From Plasmodiophora brassicae (taxonomy: Eukaryota; Endomyxa: Phytomyxea; Phytomyxea; Plasmodiophorida), in assembly GCA_036867785.1 (NCBI GenBank), contig CP145414.1, forward strand, positions 1,381,324 through 1,445,323: a stretch of DNA of 64,000 bases. Reading direction: 5' to 3'. Under the pieces are notes generated by a model. The model ran no database searches, was not told the origin of the DNA, and saw nothing but the letters and a program-made list of their open reading frames with translations. Shown here piece by piece: positions 46,124 through 56,411 of this stretch (position 1 is the first letter of the stretch; each line of letters begins with the position of its first letter). The translations under genes and the position numbers were made by a program.

Positions 46124-46915
46124 ATGGATCTCGCCAAGTTGCCACCCGCTTTCAAGCTCGACGTCCTGCGACGCCTGCAAGCCTCGCCAACAGACGATCC
46201 GGATCTGCCCGATTGCTGTTCCGCATCGGACAACACACCGCCTCCTGGCCTCCCACCTCTGCTGCACACCTCGCGCCTAACGCTAATCACAGGTGATACG
46301 CTTCGCGAATTACATGACCATGGATTCGCGGTCGTCGACGGATTTCTACGCGATGGCAAGTACGCCGATACGATGTCTGCATCAGGTGTAGACCTGGCAC
46401 CGGCGTCCATGAATACGGCGTGGTCGACTTGGGTCGATGGGAGTATTCGTGGAGACAGCATGACGTTCTTGAGGCGCGACGATCCGACCATTCCAGATGC
46501 CATCATGAACGTTCGTAAGCTTCTCGACAAGTTGGCTCAGGAAATCGGGTCGGCGACAGGGATGTCTGTGCCCGAACCCGAAATCCAGCTGGCGCGATAC
46601 GACGGCAACGGCTCTCGATACCGGGCGCATTTGGATAGTACGGCAACGCGCTGCTCCCATCGCACGATCACTGCTGTTTTGTATTTGCCATCCGAGGACC
46701 GTGAGGCTGACCGGCGCCAATGGGATCCTGTGTCGGACGGCGGCTGTCTGAAACTGCACCTGTCGAATGGTCGTCATCGTCTGGTCGAACCGCAACCCAA
46801 TCGCCTCGTCCTGTTCGCCTCCCGTTGGATGCTTCATGAAGTCCTGCCATGCTATCGCGTGCGAACCGCTATGACCGCATGGATTTCGCTGGAGGCAATA
46901 ACAAGAACGGATTAA
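46124..46915 (+). CDS. PHD/EGLN-type prolyl 4-hydroxylase (2-oxoglutarate Fe(II) dioxygenase)
   Basis: 263 residues from ATG 46124 (MDLAKLPPAFKLDVLRRLQA), single exon. The double-stranded beta-helix core has the full iron triad: His and Asp in YRAHLDS and the distal His in MLHEVLPCYRVR. The downstream Arg (RVRTAMTAW) is placed to bind 2-oxoglutarate. Other landmarks: LHDHGFAVVDGFLRDGKYAD, RTITAVLYLP, DGGCLKLHL. The nearest relatives are HIF prolyl hydroxylases (EGLN) and protist Skp1 prolyl hydroxylase PhyA. In a unicellular organism Skp1 is the more likely substrate. An upstream in-frame Met at 46040 exists but its extension looks non-coding. Confidence 0.82.
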   Translation: MDLAKLPPAFKLDVLRRLQASPTDDPDLPDCCSASDNTPPPGLPPLLHTSRLTLITGDTLRELHDHGFAVVDGFLRDGKYADTMSASGVDLAPASMNTAWSTWVDGSIRGDSMTFLRRDDPTIPDAIMNVRKLLDKLAQEIGSATGMSVPEPEIQLARYDGNGSRYRAHLDSTATRCSHRTITAVLYLPSEDREADRRQWDPVSDGGCLKLHLSNGRHRLVEPQPNRLVLFASRWMLHEVLPCYRVRTAMTAWISLEAITRTD

Positions 46916-47183
46916 GACGCCCATATAAATGTAGTGTTCGATCTGCTCCTAGGGTCCGCCTCGATCCAGCCTGAGCATGCACTGCCTGTCCATACGGCAA
47001 GGTAGTCCAGGGAATAAGCTGAGGTGTAATCGATGTTTATTCGATATTGGCGTGCGGTGCGGCTACTGGGTTGTGGTACAGACTGCAGTCCCGGTGCGCA
47101 CGCGCCACGCAGACCCTGCAGCGGACGCCAGTGCGACTGCGTGGCGGCTACGTGCAAGGTGCCCGCGGCGTTCGCCAATCATC
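46916..47183. other. Intergenic region
   Basis: 268 bases between two rightward genes, no recognisable content. Confidence 0.35.
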
Positions 47184-48290
47184 ATGGTGCAGTTGCCCGA
47201 CCTCGATCGGATTACACAGGCCGTTGTGAAGGTCGTTGCCCCTGAGAGTCTATCCATCAACAAGGCCGATGACGATCTGACGCCCGAGGAGCGGCGGGCA
47301 GCCGCTTGCGTCGCCGCTCTCCAACCTGGTGACCTGATTCTCGTGTCGACACCCGGCGCGTTCTACTCGTTCTTTCGCAGTGTCACGCGTCAACCTTATG
47401 ACCATATCGCCGGTGTTGTTACGGCTGATACGGCGCTGCACATCGGCCCGTATAAGGCGCGATTGTTGCCGATCGCTCGATTCCTGACCCCATCCCGCCA
47501 TCCACTCGTATGCACATGCGGGTCTTCTTCGGGCGGACCTTTCTGATTGCTGCACAGGTTCTAAGGCCCACGTTGTCCAATGAAGAACGGCAGAACTTCG
47601 TATCGGCACTTGAAGGCATGATTGGCCAGGATTACAACTTAGTCCAAGTGTTCGACCTGATCGTCAGGTATTATGCCGTGCTGTGCCCGACAGATTGAAG
47701 TGGTTGACGGGTACAAGTTCAGATTGACCATGCAGCGCCATTTTGGCATCCACATGCCAGCGGTACCACAACCTGCCGGCAACAGGTCTGCACTGATCTG
47801 TAGCCAGGCGCTCAGCGATGCATTGAGAATATCCAGCGCATCGTTCGGTGAACTTGCTGGCACTGGCTCGGACGCTAATGCTCTTGGGGCAGCGTCCATA
47901 AGCGACTTTGTTGACTTCTACAGACAGCACCCGGATCTGTTGCAGCGGGTCGAGTTGCCGTCTCTAGGTCCTGGTGGTGATGGCCGAGATGAGGCAGCAA
48001 TCTCGGAACCTGGCGATGAGATTGGCGTCGATGCCAGCGCATGGGAATCGGCTCTCGTTATCGTCCGCGCCTCATTGCTTCGTGTCGTACCACACGACTT
48101 CCGCAACCGGTTCGAATCGATGCTGAGACACGGCGAGGCCAGAATGGTGCACATCCCGGTCCCTGTCATCGTCTTCCTTTATATTGGCGTCATCATTGCC
48201 GTCTACCGACGTTACCCATTGCCAGCCCTGCTGGCATTCCTGGGCCCCGTTCTCAATCCGCCCCCTGCTGCCATCCAGAGCCGACTGTAA
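47184..48290 (+). CDS. YiiX/NlpC-P60-like papain-fold hydrolase with C-terminal TM
   Basis: Start MVQLPDLDRITQAVVKVVAP at 47184. The circularly permuted papain-fold features are in order: LQPGDLILVSTPG, the His segment PYDHIAGVVTADTALHI, EGMIGQDYNLVQVFDLIV, FRLTMQRHFGIHMPAV, and the Cys segment SALICSQALSDALRISSA. C-terminally come an acidic linker, helices (WESALVIVRASLLRVVPHDF) and a TM segment, VPVIVFLYIGVIIAVYRRYP. Two introns, near 47506-47558 and 47668-47685. YiiX-type enzymes are bacterial peptidases/amidases; eukaryotic relatives include the LRAT/PPPDE-like superfamily. The predicted Cys and His are present. The exact reaction is unknown. Confidence 0.65.
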
Positions 48291-48557
48291 AATGAGTAAT
48301 GTAGACAATATTGTCATGTCTCCTTCGCCATGTGTTTGAGGCACGGTCGCGATGCTGGGGGGCAGCGTACCCTGTCGTGAACGTTGCCCTACTGCAACCG
48401 GTATGATCTGCGGAATGGTGCTGCCGGGCTCCATCAGCATTCTAAATTCGCGTGCCGCCGGCGACGGCCGCCCGCAACTGCCGGACGTCAGTTTCCGGAA
48501 ATAGGCGTGCCTGAGCACGTCGCGCTGCCGGTACGGTGCATCGCCGACCAGAGCACC
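48291..48557. other. Intergenic region
   Basis: 267 bases, no recognised content; presumed 3' end plus ACAP promoter. Confidence 0.35.
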
Positions 48558-51152
48558 ATGTCGCAGTCGTTGTCGTCGGCGGCTGTTCGGGCAGCCGTCT
48601 CGGCCGGCAATCAGCCCGGGTCGTCGTCGTCGACGACGCCGTCGCTGAGCGCGGACCTCGAAGGCATGACGCGCGACGAGCTGGTCCTGTGCGTTGTTCG
48701 CGCGCGCGACAAGATCGCCGAACAGCATCGCGTCATCGAGGCACGCGACGACGAACTGCATCGTGTCCTAGAGCGCAACCGTTCGCTGTCGAAGCAGGTC
48801 GGCGACCTGCGCGCCCAGCTGCATGTCGCTCGGGGGCACATCGATGCGCCGGACGCGCCTGACGAGAACGCCGATGCGAATGCGTCCGATCCTGTCTTGC
48901 AGCGGTCGACAAACGGGCTCCAGGAACCGCCGGGCACCCTGCTTCAGTATGGGCCACCGTCGCCCTTCTTCTGGTCGGACCTCGCCGAACGCGAGACACG
49001 ATTGCGCGCCCTTGATCGGCACCTGAAATCCATCGATCGTCTCGGGACGACATTCTGTTCGGCCGGGCGCGACATGGCTATCGCTGCCAATGCTCTGGCA
49101 ATGCAGCTGTGTGCCGACTGGCGTGATGTCGAGATCGAATCGTCCACAGGCGACATGCTGTCGTTCAGCGGCAGCTTCCGAGCCTTGGGCGAAATCCTCA
49201 AAGAGCTGCAGGTCTTCCTCGACATACTCTGCTTCTCCATTGACAACACGCTCATGCAGCGTCTACGAGCGTACCGGTCGACGCTGACCAAGACGACTGC
49301 CCAGGTGCAAACGCTGTACAGGATGTGGGACGAGCTGGACGCCAGTGTGATCCGGTCGTTGACGCATGCGTCATCGGGCAAGTTTGCACGATCGAGACCG
49401 GACCTGGCCGCTCTCGATGCCAAGTTCCAACTGGCCGCTTTCGATTGCGTACGATGCGCATGTACGTCTCGAACCCTTATCGTGAACGCGTTGCCGTTTA
49501 GGTATCCGACGTGAACAAGGCTGTATCTGGCGGCAAGCTGGAGCTCCTCGAAGGCCTATGCGCGTCTCAGTATGCGCTGTTGTCATTCTTCCACTCTGGT
49601 CACGAGCTGTCCCTGTCGATGAATCCAGGCGCGAAACAGACCCAGGTGGCAATCGAAAGGCGCATGGCATGGCTTAATGAAGCGCAAGGCGAACTCTGTA
49701 TAGCCCGACGCCAACTAGAGGCTCGGTTAGCGTCGACCCCGTCCCGTGACGAACGGGCACACAGCACATCACCTCATGAAGGATCAACGCCAGGTGTCCG
49801 GTATCGGCGCCAGTCCACAGGTACGACTGCACCAGAGCTCGCCTGGTCTATCTAAGCTCATCCGATTCTGCAGGCGAACGACGTGCGTCTCGCATGACGA
49901 TATCCAAGCAAGGGTACCTGCTGAAACAGTCGTCCAGTTTGAAGAAGGATTGGAAGCGTCGATGGTGTGCACCACGTACTGCGTTCGTTTCTAGGTAGAC
50001 CTGACCAGTATACTTTGGCTTAGGTTCGTTCTAGAAGACGGTCAGCTGTTCTAGTTAGTCCATGGATGTTGGGTACCACATGATAACGTGATCTGACGCC
50101 CGTTTGTCCAGCTACCGTCCCGTTGATGTGAGCAGCGGCAGGACAAGTGTTTCACCAAACCCGACTGTCAGGCGGGATCTGGTTCCCGAGTTCGTCACCA
50201 ACATCTTGATCTGCACTGTCCGCCTAGTCGAGTCACCGCCATACTGCTTTGAGATTATTTCGCCGAACCGTCGCGTCTATGTCCTGCAAGCGGAGTCGCA
50301 GGACGATGCAACGTCCTGGATCGACTGCATCCAGAACTGCACTGAATTCATGCTCAGCAGCCGAGGGCCGGCATCGCCGTCCGCACGACAATTACCATTC
50401 GCGTCCGAACGCGTTCGCCAGGAACGAAGAAGCAATGTCATGGCGTTGATCATGTCGGCGAACTCGACCTGCGCCGACTGTGGGGATCCGCAGCCGGAGT
50501 GGGCCGCCATCAACCATGGCATCTCCATCTGCATCGAATGCAGCGGTATACACCGGTCCCTGGGATCGCACATCTCCAAGGTTCGCTCCCTGACACTGGA
50601 CGACATTCCCATCGATATCCTGCAACTGCTTATCGCTATCGGCAACGATCGGTTTAATGACACGTGGGAGGCTCTGCTGCCCCCAGATGACGGCACCAAA
50701 CCGTCGCCGGACGTCGCCCGGCACCGCAAGGAGATGTTCATTAGGCGAAAGTACATCAACAGGGAGTTCGTCGTCCGCCCGGTCGAGCACGAGCAGGATA
50801 TTGTCGACCGACGGGTATGCACCGCTGTGGATTTGCCTGTCAACGCATTGCTGATCCTGTCGTCGTCCTGTTGACCCAGCTATTGGAATGCAGCAGTCGT
50901 GGCCTCGTTCGTGAAATGGTCATTCTGCTGGGTCAAGGCGCGAACCTGGCGTACACGGATCCGTCCGATGGAAGCACGGCCCTGCACGTGGCGTGCGAAC
51001 AGGACCACGCTCTCGCTGTACAGTACCTTCTACTTCAGAGTGGCACTGATGCGAATGCACGGGACATCAATGGGCTGACCCCTCGCGATCGTGCTGTCCA
51101 TACTGGGGCGGACCGTGTTGTCGACCTGTTGGCATCAACTCCAATTGTATGA
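48558..51152 (+). CDS. ACAP-type Arf GTPase-activating protein (BAR-PH-ArfGAP-ankyrin)
   Basis: Stimulates GTP hydrolysis by Arf small GTPases at membranes. Domain order: N-terminal coiled coil (ELVLCVVRARDKIAEQHRVI), BAR domain (FFWSDLAERETRLRALDRHL, SFRALGEILKELQVFLDILC, AIERRMAWLNEAQGELCIAR), PH domain (SKQGYLLKQSSSLKKDWKRR, FVLEDGQLFY, CFEIISPNRRVYVLQAES, SWIDCIQNC), ArfGAP zinc finger CADCGDPQPEWAAINHG...CIECSGIHRSLGSHISKVRS with the catalytic Arg, then ankyrin repeats (GSTALHVACEQDHALAVQYL, DINGLTPRDRAVHTGADRVV). About 700 residues after removing five or so introns. This is the canonical ACAP architecture; zinc ligands and arginine finger are intact. Confidence 0.9.
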
Positions 51153-51780
51153 CATTGCCACACGCGTACATGTTCACATACGTACCGACCAACCGGCGGA
51201 AGCATCACACCTACCGTGTACTTTACCTATACCGTTTCACCTACACGATCATTATTCTAACAGCGTTCTCGTGTTATGGAAGTCGTCCCGAACGGTTGTT
51301 AGGATTGCGGCACGTGACCAGACTGGATACCATATATGTCAATAACGATCCCGATATATAGCATCCAACATGGACACTACTCACAGCATTTTCAACGACG
51401 TCAACTGCCCGATCCCGGCAGGATTCGATTGCAGATTAGTGTAGTACGGTCCCTCTCAGCACTGTGTCAGTGATCAGAGCGGTCTCATCCAATGCGGGCA
51501 GTACTCACACACTCCATCGAGGTCAATTATTGCCCGACTCGGCAGAAATCGACTGCAAGTACTGATTTATCAGCATCAGTTCAGCGACCAGAAACGGTGT
51601 CTCAGAATACGGCCAATACTCACAGCTCTGTTAATAATAATTAATAGCCACAATCTTCTTTAAGAACCAACTTCTACGGCAAAAACAGCTGCATCCACCT
51701 GTGCATCCTCACTGCATCACCAATGGGAACCCCCTGCATCCCCATGAACTTGCGCCCACGGCTCCCCCGTACGGACTGCG
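51153..51780. other. Transition to subtelomere: AT-richer non-coding region with degenerate repeat
   Basis: 628 bases between the last host gene and the recombinase unit. It contains a diverged tandem repeat (next entry) and lower GC than the genes to its left. No gene supported. Confidence 0.5.
51370..51632 (+). repeat. Degenerate tandem repeat, unit about 115-125 bp
   Basis: Two imperfect copies and part of a third share landmarks in order: TACTCACA, GTCAA, TGCCCGA, CGGCAG, TCGA-TGCA, AGTGATCAGAGC / AGCGACCAGAAAC, GGTCTCA / GTGTCTCA, AATGCGGGCAG / AATACGGCCAA, then TACTCACA again. Units start near 51373, 51500 and 51619. It may be part of the adjacent recombinase unit or an old subtelomeric repeat. 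Confidence 0.6.
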
Positions 51781-53187
51781 ATGCGGACACCCCTGTCAAT
51801 TTCGAGGAGATGGCTCGGCATCGTGCTCAGCGTCCGAGGCGCAACCGCCCACGCCTGGCTTCTGGTATGCTTTCGCGTCGCTCGTTTGAAACGTAGCAGC
51901 TTCTCAGAGCGTCTTACTGTAGCGTTTACGCTCACTGCTGCTCAAGAAGCTGTGGTTGCGCGACGCGTTGCTGAAGAGATCGCGAAGCTCGAGCTGCAGG
52001 TCAACGAGGAAGACCGAAGAAAGGTCTTCGGTAACAGAGTGCTTGCTGAGAATTCAGAAGCGTCTTACTACGTTCACTATCGTGGTCTCAAGCACTTCTG
52101 TGCCCTGATCGGCGACTACAAGTCGCTGATCCTGCTCGGTGACTGCATTCCCAAGTATGCCCCGTCCATGTTAGCCCGCACGATTGTACGCTACTTGGAC
52201 TGGAAGACCGGCGAGGAAGGATCTGCACTGCTTGACGTTAATGGCGCCTCAGTTGTCGACGTTGACGGTAACGCTGTCGTATGCGACGGGCAGTGGAAGA
52301 ATCCGGGAACACTTGTCCAGTTTCTCGCCGCCGTTTCGAACGCACACAAGGCCGCGGGCATGGACGGCGTTGCTTATGCCGAGCCATGCGACCAATGTGT
52401 CGATCTGTACGAAACGAGGGGTTCAGTCCGCGGCTGCCGCCATCATGCTGGACGGCCTGTGTTGAACCAGTGCGGAAACGTGAGGTTCAGTCAGGACGTT
52501 ATGGACGCCTACGCCCGGTTGAGCAAGGTCGTCCTGCGTGGATACGTCCCCCACGGCGACTCGATGGTGTCCCCAAAAGAACTCATGGACCTTAGGAACG
52601 TTCTGATGGGCACAGGCAGGATCAAAGACATTCGTCTATGGACGATGATTCTGTTCTCGGTTCGTCTGTTTCTTCGATCTGATGAAACAGTCAAGTGCAG
52701 AGTCGGCGATTTCGTCGAGCAGCTGACAGTTGTTGATGAAGGCGTCGTCAAGCAACTGGCGGTAACCATTAAGGGCAAGCGGGATACCAACCCAGTAGTT
52801 CTTCTTATCCACCGAGACGACGACGTTCCTGAGTTCTGTCTCCTGCGACACTTGTTAGCGTGGGTCAGTTTGTCGAGAACCGGACCCAACCGATCGGTAT
52901 ACCTCTTTCCGCACGCCAAGAAGCCTGATAGCCCGTTCCCGAAGAGCACGTTTCTACGTAATGCTGGGAAGATTGTTGAAGCGGTGACCGAAAGAGATGG
53001 GCCGTGGGGGACTCACTGGATGCGGAAGACCGGTGGCCTGTTAGGGACCTGGGGCGGAGCGTCCGACATCGACCTCCAGCACGCGTTCCGTCATTCCTCG
53101 ATGGCGATGACGTCACAGTACAAGGCGGACTCCTCAGCTCTGCTTGAGCATGCGAAGAATCAACCGTATGCCAGCTCACTGCATTGA
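51781..53187 (+). CDS. Tyrosine recombinase, Crypton-like (ORF1 of two-ORF unit)
   Basis: 468 residues, intronless. The C-terminal catalytic domain has every tyrosine-recombinase residue: Arg299 (LFLRSDE), Lys331-333 (TIKGKRD), His412 and Arg415 (GTHWMRKTGG), His438 (HAFRHSSMAM) and the nucleophile Tyr447 (TSQYKAD). Residues about 60-190 resemble a core-binding domain. A Cys cluster at 203, 206, 219 and 231 with nearby His could bind zinc. Eukaryotic Cryptons and DIRS elements use such enzymes; no reverse transcriptase of DIRS type is next to it, so Crypton-like is preferred. ATG 51781 opens with a non-conserved-looking stretch, so the true start may be downstream of residue 45 via another signal. 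Intronless coding contrasts with the host genes. Confidence 0.75.
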   Translation: MRTPLSISRRWLGIVLSVRGATAHAWLLVCFRVARLKRSSFSERLTVAFTLTAAQEAVVARRVAEEIAKLELQVNEEDRRKVFGNRVLAENSEASYYVHYRGLKHFCALIGDYKSLILLGDCIPKYAPSMLARTIVRYLDWKTGEEGSALLDVNGASVVDVDGNAVVCDGQWKNPGTLVQFLAAVSNAHKAAGMDGVAYAEPCDQCVDLYETRGSVRGCRHHAGRPVLNQCGNVRFSQDVMDAYARLSKVVLRGYVPHGDSMVSPKELMDLRNVLMGTGRIKDIRLWTMILFSVRLFLRSDETVKCRVGDFVEQLTVVDEGVVKQLAVTIKGKRDTNPVVLLIHRDDDVPEFCLLRHLLAWVSLSRTGPNRSVYLFPHAKKPDSPFPKSTFLRNAGKIVEAVTERDGPWGTHWMRKTGGLLGTWGGASDIDLQHAFRHSSMAMTSQYKADSSALLEHAKNQPYASSLH

Positions 53188-53226
53188 GGTTCAGTTTACT
53201 GATATCATTCCATTAGGGACGACGCC

Positions 53227-54027
53227 ATGATTCGACTTGCACCGCGATGGCGTCCCATTTACGTGGAGAACCTGCAGATGTGCGTCAATATGAATGCGCG
53301 CCAAGTAGACGACGACCTGGTTAGCCTTGCAAGACGCTTCGTCGATGATTTGATCCAGCAGGGCTGTCTGCGAAGCAGAGACCGTCTAAGCGGCCGCCAT
53401 CTCTGCGCGGGTATGTTGAAGAGCCGTGCAGCTGAGGATATCCAGCAGGAGGTCGACTGCTTGGTCTCCAAGTTCCGTGACGACGGCTATAGTCGCTCGA
53501 TCGACCGGCTTCTGAGCCTGCTCGCTCGCAAGCACTCGACCCTTGAGGCAGCAGGCGCTCGTCTCGTCCCTGCGTTGTCAGAGGATGACGATGATGATCC
53601 TGACGTTGACGAGTCCGGATCCGATGATGACGAAGTCGTCGACGGCGTGGTTGTACCTGCCGGTCGACAAGTCCCAGTTGACGGTCGCAACGAGCCCAAT
53701 CGTAGCGCCGTCCTGGATCCGCGCCCTGCAAAACGACGTCGCGTAGGCGGGGACGACAACAGCAGCAGGAGTGGAACTACCCAGACGGATGCATCAAGGC
53801 CACGAACAGGAGGTGGACGCGTCAGCAGCGCGTCATCTGCTAGGCGGACACAACGCGTGTTTGGCGAATTTGACGTCCCGGCGCGTCTCCAGCTGGCCGC
53901 TGATCGATCGCGTCCTGATTACGCCGGGACGAAAGCTACGTTGAACATTATTCGCGAGGTTGCGGAAGCAGCGAACGACGTTCCTTCCAACCAGTTCTCC
54001 AACGCGTTCCGCGTCTTCTATGGCCAG
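53227..54027 (+). CDS. Acidic, NLS-bearing protein (ORF2 of recombinase unit), cut by LTR insertion
   Basis: Begins 39 bases after the recombinase stop, same strand, MIRLAPRWRPIYVENLQMCV. Residues 20-110 are helical (DDLVSLARRFVDDLIQQGCL, EDIQQEVDCLVSKFRDDGYS), then an acidic stretch (EDDDDDPDVDESGSDDDEVV), a probable nuclear localisation signal (RPAKRRRVGG), a Ser/Thr/Arg-rich linker and a final helical part (ATLNIIREVAEAANDVPSNQ). At 54028 the frame enters the 197-bp LTR of element A, which supplies 25 foreign codons before a stop at 54102. The natural C-terminus is therefore displaced. No homologue recognised. The tight spacing suggests it belongs to the same mobile unit as ORF1. Confidence 0.6.
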
Positions 54028-54224
54028 TGTGCTAACGCCGCCGCTGCCCACTACGGGGGCGGTCGGTCGCAAGAGTCGGCGCCTGGTGATATAACGAACT
54101 GATGTATTTGGACAGGATCGTCACAGCAAGGGCCGCTGCGGGGTCGAGTACGGTCATGATCATGTGACCGGGTGGCAGCAGCATCTGAGCAGCATCATCT
54201 GAGTACTGGTACTCTGGATGAACA
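54028..54224 (-). repeat. LTR of retroelement A (197 bp, 3' LTR)
   Basis: On the plus strand it starts TGTGCTAACG and ends GGATGAACA, giving TG...CA termini on either strand. Same length and sequence as the two LTRs of element B. It directly abuts ORF2 of the recombinase unit on its left. Confidence 0.92.
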
Positions 54225-56406
54225 CTCCCCGTGTTAGAAATCTGCTAACAGTCGTGAGCAGAGCGAGTCTCCTTCGGCGTGTCGTTCGAGGAAGGCCCTG
54301 ACGATATCAGGAACATCGGCCGCCATGACCGAGTAAGGTTCCCATGAATTGTCGGTGGCATCGAATCCGATCCAGTTGATCAGTAGTTCAGTGTCACCTG
54401 ACGTAGAATTGACTCGAATGTCCTCGACTGCGTTGACTTGGTAAGCCACGCCGGTGAGCGCGATGTTGTGCTTCAGGGAAGAGGTGACATTCAAGTGCGC
54501 ATCTGCATAGAACATTAAGCGCTGGGCGTGTACATCTGAGATACGATCAGTCAAGAGATCTCGAACTCGATACACCCAGTCGTTGCTGGTGTCGATAATC
54601 TGGGCAGGTCCAGTCCAGTTGTACTCGGACTTGGAGTGCTTGCCATGGTTGGCCACGAGAACATAGTCGCCCGTCGTGAAGTTGATCTCGCGAACATTGC
54701 GTCGGCGACGCCGGGCGCGTTGCTTGAGATCACGTAGATGGGTGCGTGTACGTGCCACTGCTTTGTGCATGTCCTCGAGAGAATCGATAAGTTCCGTCGT
54801 CATTTCCTTGAGACGGTCAGGGGTCAACGGTACGTCGATAACCGCGTCGATGCGTTTGTTGAAGATAATCGAGATAGGTGTCGAGGGTGGCAAACCCGTA
54901 AACATCGTGACAGGCGCGTAGCCCACACTTGATCGAACAGTGTGATTTACCGTCATGTTGATCAGCGGAAGGACATACGGCCAATCCTGGAATGGAAGAT
55001 TTAGCTCGGAGAGGAGGGACTTCAGCAGAAAGAGAAGCCGCTTGTTGACAACCTCAACCGTGCCGTTCGCCCAAGGTGTGTAGGCAGTTGTGAAATGATG
55101 GTTGCAGTGTAACCGGCTATTAAGCTCGGCGATAACCGCGTTTTTGAAGTGTGTGCCGCGGTCAGAGACATGTTGGAAAACAATGCCGAAACGTTTGAAC
55201 CAATCCAGAAGAGATTCGGCGACAACGCTGTGATCCGCGAATTGACAAGGAATTAACTCGACGAATGCCGTGGCGTCGTCCTTCAGAACCAGAACATAAC
55301 GAAGTTGATGAGAATCGCCTGGACGAGGTTTGGATAAGAACAGAAAGTCATAGTGGATGACCTTATTGGGCTTGTCCGCATGCATAGCCGTGCCAAAAGG
55401 TCGGGGAATCATCGAATCTTTGTTGCGTAGGCAGTGTAAGCATTTGTCCACAAATGCACGAACAAAGGAATCCAGATCAGGCCACCAGAAGAGTTGTGCG
55501 ATGCTCGAAATAGTCGATGCAGCAGGTTGATGACCAGACAGTCCCATATGTGAAATCACTGCGATGCGTAGCTGCAGTGCATGTGATGGTACCCAGAGTT
55601 GATTGTCTGGAGTACGCCAGCCAGATTCCGGGCTAAGGTGGAGAGACATGTCCCCTTCGAGTTGGAGAATATCGGAAACGGCAGATAGGTCGTGTTGGCG
55701 AATGTAGTCGGTCTGAGCGTTACTAATCTCGTCGACAGACGGCCAGATAAACTCATCGGTCATCTTGTAATCGTCGAAGTCAAGATTAATTGCCATATGA
55801 CGAATAGAACGGAACGATGGAGGGGAAAATGAGGAGAGTGGTTGCAGGGCGACGCCCCACCGCGTGGCGAGGTCGGCCCAAACGTTGTCCTCCCCAGCAA
55901 TGTGCTCAATGTGAAAATCTAGGTCGATAATCTGAAGTCGCCAGCGCTCCAAGCGATCGCCGGTCGTCCGACTAATTCGTGCAACCGAGGCTGGGTTCAG
56001 AATGAAAACCAAATTACGGTGGTCTGTGAAGATTCGAAGTGCCAGCTTTGACATAGAGATGAAGTGTCTGAGGCGATAGCAGCCTTCAATGATGGCGTAG
56101 GCCTCCTTCTCAATGGTCGCCCACTTCAATTGAGAACCACGGAATGTCCCCGAGATGAACGACAAAGGTTCGTGGTGTTGCTCACCGTACGGGAGATCAA
56201 TATCTTCCGGAGGGATCTGCGACAGGAAAACAGACCAGAAACGGTCACTCGCATCCGGAAAGAGACACATGATCCATTCGTCCTTGGGGTGCGCCAGCGT
56301 CATGGCCTCCGATAGTCGATGCTTCAGAGAATTGAAACTGGTGAGATGGTCAGTGGTCCAGCCGATGTCGGCTAAACGAACTCGACGTAGGTGTGATTTC
56401 TTCAGA

Positions 56407-56411
56407 CTGCT
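56407..56411. repeat. Target-site duplication CTGCT (left copy) of element B
   Basis: CTGCT immediately left of B's LTR; matched by CTGCT at 61748-61752 immediately right of B. Five bases is the usual length for Ty3/gypsy integrases. Confidence 0.9.

Larger units (their letters stand above)
51640..54027 (+). mobile_element. Candidate two-ORF tyrosine-recombinase element (Crypton-like)
   Basis: Inferred unit containing ORF1 (recombinase) and ORF2 (acidic nuclear protein). Left boundary is not defined: no inverted repeat or target duplication could be seen by eye. Right boundary is hidden by the LTR insertion. Subtelomeric position and intronless compact coding support mobile status. Confidence 0.5.
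54028..56411 (-). mobile_element. Ty3/gypsy chromovirus-like element A, left flank (broken)
   Basis: Fossil LTR retroelement, 3' half: LTR, then leftward coding for RNase H, integrase with a zinc-binding N-terminus and DDE core, and a chromodomain-like C-terminus (WIGFDATDNSWEPYSV). It is broken, interrupted by element B at 56411. Nearly identical in sequence to B, so young. Confidence 0.9.

Noticed and set aside
51781-53187. DIRS/Ngaro-type retroelement as an explanation for the tyrosine recombinase
   Set aside because: The reverse transcriptase to its right belongs to a separate LTR element with its own LTRs, integrase and opposite orientation.
54028-54224. Reading the 197-bp repeat as part of the host-like ORF2 gene
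   Set aside because: The same 197 bp recurs at 56412 and 61551 with TG/CA ends and retroelement coding beside it, so it is an LTR.
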